Shown here piece by piece: positions 34,291-42,594 of a stretch of DNA of 50,490 nt (positions within the stretch are counted from its first letter, which is position 1; each line of letters opens with the position of its first letter). Made by a program: the position numbers and the translations under genes. Origin of the DNA: Azospirillum isscasi (GTDB taxonomy: Bacteria > Pseudomonadota > Alphaproteobacteria > Azospirillales > Azospirillaceae); assembly GCF_030849505.1 (NCBI RefSeq), contig NZ_JAUJFI010000021.1, positions 280 to 50,769 on the forward strand. The letters run 5' to 3'. The notes under the pieces were generated by a model. The model ran no database searches and was not told where the DNA came from. It was given only the letters and a program-made list of their open reading frames with translations.

Positions 34291-36909
34291 TCAACCAAAC
34301 AGACGAAGGATTGCCTGTTGGCTTTGGCTCGCCAAGCTCAGAGCTGAGGTGGTGAGTTGCTGGCGGGTTTGCAGCGTCAGAAGGTTTGCACCTTCCTCGC
34401 TCTGATCCACAAGTATCATTTTATCCGCTCCACCGCTCAGAATGTCGCTGAATTCTTTGGTGAACGTTTCCCGGGTGGAGAGAATATCCAGACCCGTCGA
34501 TAGTTCGGTCCCGGCACTGCGCAGTTTCTGCGTGGCCCGATCCAGTTCGCCGACGGCCTTGTCGATGTCAGCTCGGTCCGCCCACGAATTTATGCTGCGA
34601 TCGATTGCCAGTCCGGTGCCGCCGGTGGTGATGTTCTTGGCCTCTATGGTGATGTTGGAGGATGGCTGTAGGCCGGTCTGAACGACAAGGTCGTTGCCAT
34701 CGGTTGCGTGGACCATCTGCGTGACATCCACCTCGGCGACCTTACCCGAGTGAGCCGCGCGATAAAGGACGCGTGTGGGAACTTGCGAGGAGGGATCCGG
34801 GGGTGGAAATAGAGTGATCTGGTTTGTCGATGCGTTGCCTGTCAGATCGATGTTGAACGACGCTCCTTTGCTATGGCCGTTGACCCCCTTTGCAAATCCA
34901 ATCGGAACGTTGGACTGGGCGCCGTTTGGCAATTTGAACGTATAGGCAGACGATGCGTCGATTCCCAAGTAATTCGTAGGATTGACAGTGATTAATTGGA
35001 AACCGGCCCCGGCGCTGTCGGCTCCGCCGTTGCTTATCTCGACGTAGATGGGCGTGGTAACGTTTTGCGCAGTATGATTTGAAACGCGAATATCTTGCGA
35101 GGAGCCTCCACCATAAACGCCATGATCGAACGCCGACGCGCCAGAAGCGACAAGGTCAATGGTTGTCGAGGTTGGCCCTAGACTCGGGGCGATAACAATG
35201 TTCGCTCCGTTATTTTGTCCGCCTGACAATTGGATCGGATAAAGATAATAATTTCCCAATGCATCGAACGCTGCGTTGTGTATCCGGAGATTCGCTTTGC
35301 TTCCGGTTGTGTCATTGATATTCACATAGCGATACCCTGAGCCAGCAGAATTATCCGCGGCAACGTCAATGCTAAGGGTTGTGTTTGTGGAAAAATTCAT
35401 CCAACCCATAGGGAATTCATCACCAGCGCCACCTTCAGGCGGAATGACAGATGAGTTGTTGTTTGTTGCGGTCTGAATGTGGATGCCGCTCTTTGTATGT
35501 GACGGTGTTAGAATTCCTGAGCTAATTTTGGCCGTAAAATTGCTCGCGGTAGGATCGGATGACATTCCCGGCCACATTGGGAGATTGATGATCTCCTGAT
35601 TGTTCGAAAAAAAGGAGCTGCCCGTCAGCGATATATCGGCGGTTGACGAGAAAAATTGATATTGCCCATATGCGCTGGGAATGAAGGAACCATATGGTAC
35701 TCCGCCGCTGCCGTCTCCGATCGTCTCTTCGTATGAGAGGTCAAACTGATGATCAGATAGTGCATTTCCGATGCTGGGATCGGTGATGAATCCTGCGAGA
35801 GGTCCTTCCAATACAATTTTTGACCGGCTTTCCGACGCCTGTTGCAGTTTCTTCACATCGATGTTCACGCGCAGAGAGGTATCGTCAAAAGAGAAAACAT
35901 TCTCCCCCGCTCTGATTCGATCAGAGGTGTTGACGGAATTCAGGCTCTTTGTTTCGACCTGCCCGTTGTTGCAAGCAACCTCCATGCTGAGATCAATGTC
36001 TTTGGTTACCGGCACCTCAATCGGTGCGCCTGCCGTGGCCCTTGCCCGGTCCGCAAGATCGCTTTCGGAATAGGTGAAGGACACCCAAGCCCCGCTGGCG
36101 AAGCCAAAGCGGAACACCTTGGATGGTGTGGTGGTCCCTGCCTTCGACAAATCAATGTCAAGGGTTTGGCTTTCGCGGCCATCTTGGATCAGCAGCGTGG
36201 CCTTGTCGCCGCTCTGCCGTTTCAGAGTCAACTTGATCGGGTCGATGTTGGCGTTGTCGTAACTGCTGAAGCCGAACAGCTTGAAATGACCGAGGCCAAG
36301 ATTGTTCTCGACATCACGCAGACTCTCCTCGTTCGCCGAAATTTGCCCGTCACCGAAAACACGGATCTTGTAAGTTCCGGTATTGCTGGCGTTGGTCACA
36401 TCGACTTTGGTAATTCCCGGAATGGTCAATGCTTCTATTTTGCTGTATTGGGTTGCGACATAGTCCGATTTTACGCTGTTGAGGAGATTTTTTCCGCGAT
36501 ATCCGCTGTCGCCTGCCGCCTTGTCGATCTGAACGAGCAATTGATCGTACTGCGCGGCCAAGGCTGCGCGCGTCATCCGGCTTGCCTCATCATTGCCGAG
36601 GCAGGAGAGCGCGGTGACGGTCAAGCCCTTCGCCTGTTCCGCGAACTGGCCAATTGCTTCGACGCCCTTATCGGCAGCTTTCACTGTGGAGATGGCTTGA
36701 GCCATCTGATCCTTCAGAGCCGTGAGATCTTCCGCTCGATTTCTGAGGCTCTTGGCGGCGAAATAGGCAGGCGGGTTGTCCAACGCCGTGTTGACCTTCA
36801 AACCGCTCGCCAACCGTTCATGCGCCCGCGCCTGCTTCTGACTCGTGTTCTGAAGCGTTAGCAGGCTGGTCCTGATCCCGGCGGATAGTGTGACGTTGTT
36901 TTCCGCCAC
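34291..36909 (-). CDS. giant flagellin
   Basis: An 872-residue flagellin, roughly twice the usual size. Residues 1-140 are the conserved D0/D1 start (NVTLSAGIRTSLLTLQNTSQ, then ERLASGLKVNTALDNPPAYF). The last ~85 residues are the matching end (DILSTRETFTKEFSDILSGG, ANLLTLQTRQQLTTSALSLA). The ~640 residues between are a Ser/Thr/Asn/Gly-rich surface domain without a match I know; I see no HExxH protease motif. The DNA of this part is AT-rich (53 G/C in 35221-35340, 44%). GTG start at 36909 with GGAG upstream. No other flagellar gene is nearby. Confidence 0.9.
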   Translation of the reverse strand: MAENNVTLSAGIRTSLLTLQNTSQKQARAHERLASGLKVNTALDNPPAYFAAKSLRNRAEDLTALKDQMAQAISTVKAADKGVEAIGQFAEQAKGLTVTALSCLGNDEASRMTRAALAAQYDQLLVQIDKAAGDSGYRGKNLLNSVKSDYVATQYSKIEALTIPGITKVDVTNASNTGTYKIRVFGDGQISANEESLRDVENNLGLGHFKLFGFSSYDNANIDPIKLTLKRQSGDKATLLIQDGRESQTLDIDLSKAGTTTPSKVFRFGFASGAWVSFTYSESDLADRARATAGAPIEVPVTKDIDLSMEVACNNGQVETKSLNSVNTSDRIRAGENVFSFDDTSLRVNIDVKKLQQASESRSKIVLEGPLAGFITDPSIGNALSDHQFDLSYEETIGDGSGGVPYGSFIPSAYGQYQFFSSTADISLTGSSFFSNNQEIINLPMWPGMSSDPTASNFTAKISSGILTPSHTKSGIHIQTATNNNSSVIPPEGGAGDEFPMGWMNFSTNTTLSIDVAADNSAGSGYRYVNINDTTGSKANLRIHNAAFDALGNYYLYPIQLSGGQNNGANIVIAPSLGPTSTTIDLVASGASAFDHGVYGGGSSQDIRVSNHTAQNVTTPIYVEISNGGADSAGAGFQLITVNPTNYLGIDASSAYTFKLPNGAQSNVPIGFAKGVNGHSKGASFNIDLTGNASTNQITLFPPPDPSSQVPTRVLYRAAHSGKVAEVDVTQMVHATDGNDLVVQTGLQPSSNITIEAKNITTGGTGLAIDRSINSWADRADIDKAVGELDRATQKLRSAGTELSTGLDILSTRETFTKEFSDILSGGADKMILVDQSEEGANLLTLQTRQQLTTSALSLASQSQQAILRLFG

Positions 36910-36971
36910 CGTTCATTCTCCATCTTACCGCTGAACCGAGCGGTCGCGGCCGGTCCATGCGTGGTCCTGTG

Positions 36972-36990
36972 TAGTGACCTATGGTCACTA
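36972..36990. promoter_or_regulatory. palindromic operator (site B) upstream of the flagellin gene
   Basis: TAGTGACC-TAT-GGTCACTA is a perfect 8-bp inverted repeat with a 3-base spacer, 62 bases before the flagellin start. It is the most symmetrical copy of the motif shared with sites A and C. I could not assign a clear -35/-10 pair around it. Confidence 0.6.
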
Positions 36991-37070
36991 TACCATGGAG
37001 TATGCCATCCTCCAGGGGCTTGATTCTGAAGCGTCTAGGAGCTGTTTTTGGATAAGAAGACGCCACAAAA

Positions 37071-37089
37071 TAATGACCAGTGGGTATAT
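37071..37089. promoter_or_regulatory. operator-like site (site C) upstream of marR
   Basis: TAATGACC-AGT-GGGTATAT shares ATGACCAGTG with the plus-strand reading of site A. It overlaps a possible -10 TATATT (37085-37090) for marR, whose -35 is weak (GCCACA at 37062-37067, 17-base spacer). The position suits autoregulation. Confidence 0.45.
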
Positions 37090-37185
37090 TATGTCCATTG
37101 ATGGCGGCAAGACGTGCCGGTTGCCTTGCTGCGCCGTCTCTGCGAAGGTCGGGACCGGGCGGAGCAAGACAAGAGGCATACGTGC

Positions 37186-37647
37186 ATGGTCAAGCCGGTT
37201 CGTGTTAAAGGCGTGGCGAGTCTGCTTGAGCAATCGGCACGACTAATCCACGGCGGCGGGCATCGCCATGGCCTATATCCGGCGCAATGGACGGCCTTGC
37301 GTTACTTCGCGGAAGTGACGCCGCAAGCCCGCACGGCGGCAGGATTGATGCGCTTTCAAAATATGGCGATGAGTCCAATTGCCAGAACCGTCCGATCACT
37401 GGTCGAGAAGGGGCTGGTGGCGCGGCAGCCCAACCCCCGGGATGGGCGATCTGATTTGATAGAGCTTACGCCACAAGGGCGCGAACTGCTTCGATTCGAC
37501 CCTCGGAATGACTTGGAAGTCCTGCTTCGCCGGCTGCCTTCCGATCATTTGGCTAGCCTCGCCCTGGCTCTCCAGACCGTCATTCAAGGCATGGTTGAGG
37601 CGGACGCCTCGTCCGATCCCCCGGATGAGGCTGGCGAGGATCAGTGA
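37186..37647 (+). CDS. MarR family transcriptional regulator
   Basis: A 153-residue winged-helix protein. GLYPAQWTALRYFAEV is the usual MarR entry, followed by the recognition region MAMSPIARTVRSLVEKGLVA and the wing RQPNPRDGRSDLIELTPQG; the last ~40 residues are a dimerisation helix (LASLALALQTVIQGMVEAD). MarR proteins bind palindromes near their own promoters, often released by a small ligand. ATG 37186 fits the family; the earlier in-frame start at 37114 adds unrelated residues. The gene is divergent from the flagellin and is the obvious candidate to bind sites A-C. Confidence 0.9.
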   Translation: MVKPVRVKGVASLLEQSARLIHGGGHRHGLYPAQWTALRYFAEVTPQARTAAGLMRFQNMAMSPIARTVRSLVEKGLVARQPNPRDGRSDLIELTPQGRELLRFDPRNDLEVLLRRLPSDHLASLALALQTVIQGMVEADASSDPPDEAGEDQ

Positions 37648-38012
37648 GAAAGCAAGCCGCGCACCTTCTCGACCAACTCCTCATTGTCGAAAGGTTTGAT
37701 GAAGATTGCGTCGGCACCCCAGGTGTCAGCCAGGGCCACCGAGAAATCGATAGGCGCTTTGGGAGCGCCGCCCGAAATGGCAACAACAATCAAACTCTCG
37801 TGTGAAGACCGAATCTGACGCAGCAGTTCAAGGCCATCCGTGCCGGGCATCCAGATATCGGTGATCACGGCATCGAAATCGCCACTGCGGAGCTTGGCCA
37901 TTGCGTCGCCGCCATCTTGTGCTTCGGTGATGTCGAAGCCGTGCCGCTGAAAGGTGCTGGCGATGGAAAAACGAACCTCTTCGACATCGTCAACCAGCAG
38001 AATGTTGGGCAT
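37641..38012 (-). CDS. single-domain response regulator
   Basis: A 123-residue CheY-like receiver without output domain. LLVDDVEE gives the acidic pocket (Asp8-Asp9), AVITDIWMPGTDG the phosphoacceptor Asp (about residue 53), AISGG the Thr/Ser position and FIKPFDNEEL the conserved Lys. It lies 13 bases downstream of the histidine kinase and is surely its partner. Its end overlaps the convergent marR gene by seven bases. Output by protein contact is inferred, perhaps to the motor or the kinase of another pathway. Confidence 0.92.
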   Translation of the reverse strand: MPNILLVDDVEEVRFSIASTFQRHGFDITEAQDGGDAMAKLRSGDFDAVITDIWMPGTDGLELLRQIRSSHESLIVVAISGGAPKAPIDFSVALADTWGADAIFIKPFDNEELVEKVRGLLSH

Positions 38013-38025
38013 GAGCGGTCCCCGG

Positions 38026-40059
38026 TCAGGTGTCCGTGCCAATAGCCGGCACGGTGATGATGAAGGTCGTTCCCTTGTTTGGCGCGGTGCGCACGTCGAT
38101 GGTACCGCCCCAATCCTTAACGATGCCGTATACCACCGATAATCCCAAGCCGGTGCCGCTTCCAATCGGTTTGGTAGTGAAGAACGGCTCAAAGATCCGG
38201 GCACGCACGGCTTCATCCATGCCGGCGCCGTCATCCGTGACGGTCAGGCGGAAGGAGGCCGCCGCGTCGTCCCGGTCGAGCACGATGTTGATCGTTCCCC
38301 GGCCATCCATAGCGTGAGAAGCGTTGAGCAGGAGATTGGTCAACACCTGCGACACCTCTGTCGCCGATGCCTGGATGATGCCGGTCACGTCGATTCGGGT
38401 GTGGATGGCAACGCTCGGGGGCAGGCTGCGGCGATTGAGATCGGCCGCCGCAAGGATGGCGTCCCCAATATCAAGAGGCCCGCGCGGGCCAGCACCCTGT
38501 CGGGCGAAGCTCAGAACCTTACGGACGATGTCAGCGGCCTTGGTGCCGCAGGACCGGATCATCCGTAGGTGACGGCGTGCATCCTGTCCTTCCTGCCCCC
38601 ACAGATGCTCCACCTCCGTGGCAAGGTTGATCATGGGATGGAGGAGGTTGTTGATCTCATGGGCGACGCCACCGGCAAGCTGACCGAGCGCAACCAGTTT
38701 TTCCCGCTCCCGCTCCATGCCTTCGCGCTTCTGCGCGGCGGCGATATCCTCATGGAGAACGAGATAGGCCGATGTCGCATCGTCATCGTCCTTGATGGGA
38801 GCCAGGCTCAGCCGGTCGCGAAGAATCGCACCATCCGCCGTGACCAGGTCTACGGTATGGCGTGCGCGTTCCCGGTGGCGGATGGCATCGTAGAGGTCGT
38901 CGGGGGTTTTGCCGGGTGCCAGCAAACCGGCGAGGTCGGCATCGTGAAGTTGATCTCTTGTGTAGCCGGTGAGCGTGCAAAAGGCGTCGTTGACAAACAG
39001 CAGGGCGAGCCGAGGGGTTGCGGTGTCGATGATGGTCACGCTGATTGAGCTTGCGTGAACGGCCTGCGCCAGCATGCGGTTCTCAGATGCGATATCCCTT
39101 TGACGCTGTTCACTCTTACGCAATGCGGCAGCCGTGCCTTTGTGTTCGCTGATGGCTGCGCCGATCAGCAACGCGGCCACGTCGGTCATGACAAGCAGGA
39201 CCTGAAGTTGCGCCGGGTCGCCCGTCCGACCGAACGCCTTGTAGAGCAGAACCGCGACGATGTTCACCACCACGATGCCGACAACGGCGGCTCCGAACCC
39301 GTTGCGCAGAGCAAGCATGGCAACTGGAAACAGGACGATGAACCATGCTTTGCCATTGGTGATGAAGGCTGCATCGATGGAAAAGGCAACAGCGGCGAAT
39401 CCGGCAATGGAAAGGGTGCCGATCAGCAGCGAACGGGATGGTTGCGGGAGCCAGCCCGCAGAAGGGGAGGGGGGCGTTCGATCTTCCAAAGCGGCGAAAA
39501 GCATCAGGAAGACCGGGCAGGCCAACAGCACGCCAGCGAGATCACCGATCCAGAATGATACGAGGATATCGATGAAGGTGGAGTTGACCCAGTACGGCTG
39601 AAAAATTAAGCCGGCTGTAATCGCCGATAGGAGAGTTGATCCGCAAGCAATGGCAACAAATATATTGACATGCGATCGGTCGCGCAAAGGAAGTTGAGAC
39701 CTGGTTAAGAATTTTAGGTAAAGCCCTGCCGATCCGTAAATGAAGACTTGTCGAACCCCGCTCATCATATCGAGAAGGCTGAATGTGTTGTCGTACCAGA
39801 AGATGCCGATGATCGCACAGATCAGATAGCGTGGACCAAAGGTTGCCAGGAAAGCGATGGTCAGCCCAGGCCCTGGGTACCATGCGCTGGCGGATTGAGA
39901 GATATCGAATGCATGGGCGGCCTCATAGAGACCCATCCATAGGATGGAGAACAAAGTCGTCGATACAACAACAGATAGAAATTTATTGCTATTCAGTTTC
40001 AGAAAAGAGATTTTTAGCATTTTACTATTCGTATAGGGCGAGTTGGATTTTATTGTCAT
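38026..40059 (-). CDS. MASE1-PAS sensor histidine kinase
   Basis: A 677-residue membrane kinase. Residues ~30-320 hold about eight membrane helices of MASE1 style (SASAWYPGPGLTIAFLATFG; SFWIGDLAGVLLACPVFL). A PAS domain follows (~345-445, VNDAFCTLTGYTRDQL). HisKA is LVALGQLAGGVAHEINNLLHP with phosphorylatable His; the ATPase has LTNLLLNASHAMDG (N box), TVTDDGAGMDEAVRARIFEP and FFTTKPIGSGTGLGLSVVYG. The ATG at 40059 has a weak ribosome site; ATG 40020 is possible. The ligand is unknown. Transcribed with the receiver gene. Confidence 0.93.
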   Translation of the reverse strand: MTIKSNSPYTNSKMLKISFLKLNSNKFLSVVVSTTLFSILWMGLYEAAHAFDISQSASAWYPGPGLTIAFLATFGPRYLICAIIGIFWYDNTFSLLDMMSGVRQVFIYGSAGLYLKFLTRSQLPLRDRSHVNIFVAIACGSTLLSAITAGLIFQPYWVNSTFIDILVSFWIGDLAGVLLACPVFLMLFAALEDRTPPSPSAGWLPQPSRSLLIGTLSIAGFAAVAFSIDAAFITNGKAWFIVLFPVAMLALRNGFGAAVVGIVVVNIVAVLLYKAFGRTGDPAQLQVLLVMTDVAALLIGAAISEHKGTAAALRKSEQRQRDIASENRMLAQAVHASSISVTIIDTATPRLALLFVNDAFCTLTGYTRDQLHDADLAGLLAPGKTPDDLYDAIRHRERARHTVDLVTADGAILRDRLSLAPIKDDDDATSAYLVLHEDIAAAQKREGMEREREKLVALGQLAGGVAHEINNLLHPMINLATEVEHLWGQEGQDARRHLRMIRSCGTKAADIVRKVLSFARQGAGPRGPLDIGDAILAAADLNRRSLPPSVAIHTRIDVTGIIQASATEVSQVLTNLLLNASHAMDGRGTINIVLDRDDAAASFRLTVTDDGAGMDEAVRARIFEPFFTTKPIGSGTGLGLSVVYGIVKDWGGTIDVRTAPNKGTTFIITVPAIGTDT

Positions 40060-40099
40060 GTTGCGACTGTCACGGTGCTTGTGTATCGCATAAAGAAAT

Positions 40100-40118
40100 C
40101 AGTGATCACCAGATAAAT
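40100..40118. promoter_or_regulatory. weak operator-like site (site D) upstream of the kinase
   Basis: CAGTGATC-ACC-AGATAAAT lies 40 bases before the kinase start. The left half and AGTGATCAC equal site A; the right half matches at only four of eight positions. The same GTGATCAC core also occurs inside the receiver gene near 37868, so this site could be chance. Confidence 0.3.
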
Positions 40119-40205
40119 TCGCAGTCAGCGAGTTTGTTTATCGGAGCCGCCACCTGCGTCGATTCGGATCTTGAATCGGACAGCGCGTGAGCGCATCTTC
40201 TTAAC

Positions 40206-40505
40206 ATGCAGTTAAATCCGCTCAATCTGCCCCCGATGGCAAAGCCGCAGCCGCCGATCACCCCGGCGATGCAGATGGCTATGTCGCCCGCGGTGCAGGC
40301 GGCGCAGCAGACCACACCGACGGTCCGCACCCAGACGGTCCAGGCGACCCAGGCGGTCGGCAAAATGGACCCGACGCGGGAGACGCGCAACGCCACCCAG
40401 TCCGGGCAAGCGGTGGACCCGCAGGCGGCGGCGGTCCAGGCTTGGACCAACGGCACCGGCTATGGCAGCAAGCAGCGCGGTTCACTGCTGGACGTCAGCG
40501 TCTGA
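40206..40505 (+). CDS. small hypothetical protein, 99 aa
   Basis: A 99-residue, Gln/Pro/Thr/Ala-rich, probably disordered protein (MQLNPLNLPPMAKPQPPITP, ending NGTGYGSKQRGSLLDVSV). I do not recognise a family. Codon usage is normal for the genome and the C-terminus looks constrained, but the ribosome binding site before ATG 40206 is poor. No signal peptide. It stands alone between the kinase (divergent) and the PP2C gene. Confidence 0.5.
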   Translation: MQLNPLNLPPMAKPQPPITPAMQMAMSPAVQAAQQTTPTVRTQTVQATQAVGKMDPTRETRNATQSGQAVDPQAAAVQAWTNGTGYGSKQRGSLLDVSV

Positions 40506-40648
40506 GGCGTTTTTACGCGTCCTTTCCCGCTGTTCAATCTGCGGTCACTCCGCCATTATCCTGTGTGAAGCCGCGGCGGTTTTTTGCGTTGCCGAAGGCT
40601 CTTGCCGGCAAGCTGGCTCGGCAGTAACGCGCTGGAGCTGTTCGCGTG

Positions 40649-41449
40649 ATGCATTCCGTCATGATCGACATGATCGCCGCCGGACAAACCGATGTGGGGC
40701 GGGTCCGCTCGCGCAACGAGGATTCGTTCCACCTCGATCCGGCCCTGGGGCTGGCGTTGGTCTGCGACGGCATGGGCGGTCACGCCGGTGGCGACATCGC
40801 CAGCCGGACCGCGGCGGAGGGCGTGGCCACCGTCATCGCCGCCCATGGCCGCCGTGCCGAGGCCAGCAGCAAGACTCCGTCCGCGGCGGAGGAGGAGAGG
40901 GCGGCGGCTGACGCCGCTTTGCTGGCCCGTTATGCGGTCGTGGCAGCCAACCGCCGCATCCATGCCCAGAACCGGCAGCGCGGATTCGCTGAAGGGCGGG
41001 GCATGGGAACCACGCTGGTGGGGCTCTGGCGGGTGCCGGGAACCGGGCGCGTGGTGGTCTTTCACGCCGGGGACAGCCGCCTGTACCGTCTGCGCGACGG
41101 CGAACTGCGGCTGCTGACGCGCGATCACAGCCTCTATCAGCTCTGGCTGGACAACGGGCGCCGCGGGCCGGCCCCCCATCGCAACATCATCGTCCGTGCG
41201 CTCGGCACCGGGGAACAGGTGGAGCCCGACGTGGCCATCCACGATTTGGCGCCCGACGACCTCTATCTCCTGTGTTCGGACGGGCTGAGCGGAGTCGTGC
41301 CGGAAGGCGTGATCCAGCGGCTGTTGACCCAGCAGCCGCCACCGGCCGCCGAAGACGCCTGCGCCCGTCTCATAGACCTCGCCAACGGAGCCGGCGGCCC
41401 GGACAACGTCACCATCGTCCTGGCCCGTTTCGTCCTTTCGCCGGCCTGA
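40649..41449 (+). CDS. PP2C-type serine/threonine phosphatase
   Basis: A 266-residue Stp1-like phosphatase, metal dependent and cytoplasmic. All PP2C motifs are present: AAGQTDVGRVRSRNEDSF, VCDGMGGHAGGDIAS, GMGTTLVGL, FHAGDSRLYRLRDGEL with LLTRDHSL, LLCSDGLSGVV and GGPDNVTIVLARF. It should oppose a Hanks-type kinase, which is not in the window. ATG 40649 is used; a GTG at 40646 and an ATG at 40661 are alternatives, GGAG being at 40633-40636. Confidence 0.93.
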   Translation: MHSVMIDMIAAGQTDVGRVRSRNEDSFHLDPALGLALVCDGMGGHAGGDIASRTAAEGVATVIAAHGRRAEASSKTPSAAEEERAAADAALLARYAVVAANRRIHAQNRQRGFAEGRGMGTTLVGLWRVPGTGRVVVFHAGDSRLYRLRDGELRLLTRDHSLYQLWLDNGRRGPAPHRNIIVRALGTGEQVEPDVAIHDLAPDDLYLLCSDGLSGVVPEGVIQRLLTQQPPPAAEDACARLIDLANGAGGPDNVTIVLARFVLSPA

Positions 41450-41450
41450 C

Positions 41451-41478
41451 CGGACCCCCGATCCCGGACCCCCGATCC
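41451..41478. repeat. two tandem 14-bp repeats
   Basis: CGGACCCCCGATCC occurs twice head to tail (41451-41464, 41465-41478), with a degenerate third unit after it. It fills the 43-base gap between the convergent PP2C and DUF4384 genes. Probably a slippage product; no function seen. Confidence 0.6.
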
Positions 41479-41492
41479 CACAGGACACCCGA

Positions 41493-42359
41493 TCAGGGCG
41501 CCCTGGTTTTCAGGAAACGCGCCGCCGCCAGGGTCGCCGGAGGGGCACCGTCCAATGCCTGCTTGAGCGCGGGGAGATAGGCCGCCGCCGCTTCGGCTTC
41601 GGGCCGGGGAGACGCGAACAGCGGTGCGGGGCTTGCGATCACGACGATCAGTTCGTGACCGAACGGTGGCCCGACGGTCCAGAATCGCCCGCCGCCGCCA
41701 CGCTCTCCAAGCCGGCGGACCGCGCCTGCAGCGACCCGGCTGTTGGTTTCCAGGGGATTGGGCAGGAGATGGATCACGTCGCCGTCCGACGTGAAATAAT
41801 CCACTTGGAGATAGGCCGGGAAATCAGGGGCAACGATGTCGAACAGCAAATCCTGACCGTTCTCGAACGGCGTCCCGGCAGGCGCTTCGAAGCGAATGGC
41901 CAAAGGCATCGCCGCGCCGGCATTGGCGGTCCGCAGCGCGCCGATCAGGGTCAGAGGCTCGCACAGGGCAGGGGACGCCCGCTCGATATCGACGGCGGCC
42001 CTTTGCCCCACGACGAACTCCTGCGCGAGCAGCGCGAGGCTGTCCGGGTCGGTGTCGCCCGCCGACAGCCCGGAGATCGCCACCCTCCGGTCCTTGCCGA
42101 CAGCGACATCCAACTCCGCGCAATGGAACTCGGACAGGGCCGCGCGCAGGGCCGACAGGTCTGGGACGGCTGGTGTGGAGGGAACCGGCGGGTTGTCCGT
42201 CACGGGCGCCGGTTGGGCGGGAGGGGTGCGGTTTTCGCCGGGATCGGCAGCAGCCGCCGCATGGTTCGGCGCAGTCATGATCCCGACCGCGACCGCCGCC
42301 GCGAACCACGCCGCGGTGACTTGCAGCCGCCATGTTCTCAGTGCGTGGGCGTCCTTCAC
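41493..42359 (-). CDS. DUF4384 domain protein, exported
   Basis: A 288-residue protein with an N-terminal hydrophobic segment (LQVTAAWFAAAVAVGIM, then AAAA) that is a signal peptide or anchor, and a Pro-rich linker to ~65. Residues ~155-265 are a DUF4384 domain: FPAYLQVDYFTSDGDVIHLLPNP and PPFGHELIVVIASPAPLF. DUF4384 modules often occur beside Ser/Thr kinases or phosphatases, which agrees with the convergent PP2C gene. Molecular role unknown. Confidence 0.8.
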   Translation of the reverse strand: MKDAHALRTWRLQVTAAWFAAAVAVGIMTAPNHAAAAADPGENRTPPAQPAPVTDNPPVPSTPAVPDLSALRAALSEFHCAELDVAVGKDRRVAISGLSAGDTDPDSLALLAQEFVVGQRAAVDIERASPALCEPLTLIGALRTANAGAAMPLAIRFEAPAGTPFENGQDLLFDIVAPDFPAYLQVDYFTSDGDVIHLLPNPLETNSRVAAGAVRRLGERGGGGRFWTVGPPFGHELIVVIASPAPLFASPRPEAEAAAAYLPALKQALDGAPPATLAAARFLKTRAP

Positions 42360-42594
42360 GAGAACCCGACCGTTGGGTATAAACTGCGGTTTATGTAGCG
42401 TGCCTTTCAGGCACCGCCAAGGGCGGAAGGACCGGCCGGTGTGGAGCCAACGTCGATCATATAATCTTGATTATGGAAAATAAGATCGACGGGAAGGGAG
42501 GAGGGCACCAATCCGTCCCTTCCGGCGTTCTGCCCGATGGATTATCGTCGCGGCTCGTTTCCGCGTTCGTTCCCTTCGATGAAGGCTGCGCCTT
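42360..42594. promoter_or_regulatory. divergent promoter region with nested dyads
   Basis: Two inverted repeats share this region: CGTCGATC (42451-42458) with GATCGACG (42484-42491), and inside it ATAATC-TT-GATTAT (42461-42474). A perfect TATAAT (42460-42465) overlaps the inner one but lacks a -35 at the right distance on plus. The AT-rich core in GC-rich DNA suggests a regulator-bound promoter of the LprI-like gene at 42595 or of the DUF4384 gene. Confidence 0.45.

Noticed and set aside
34291..36909. Flagellinolysin (protease-bearing flagellin)
   Set aside because: The large size suggested it, but I found no HExxH zinc-protease motif in the central domain.
37856..37872. GGTGATCACGG within the receiver gene as another operator
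   Set aside because: Only the 8-base palindrome matches, it lies in coding sequence, and one such 8-mer is expected by chance in a window of this size.
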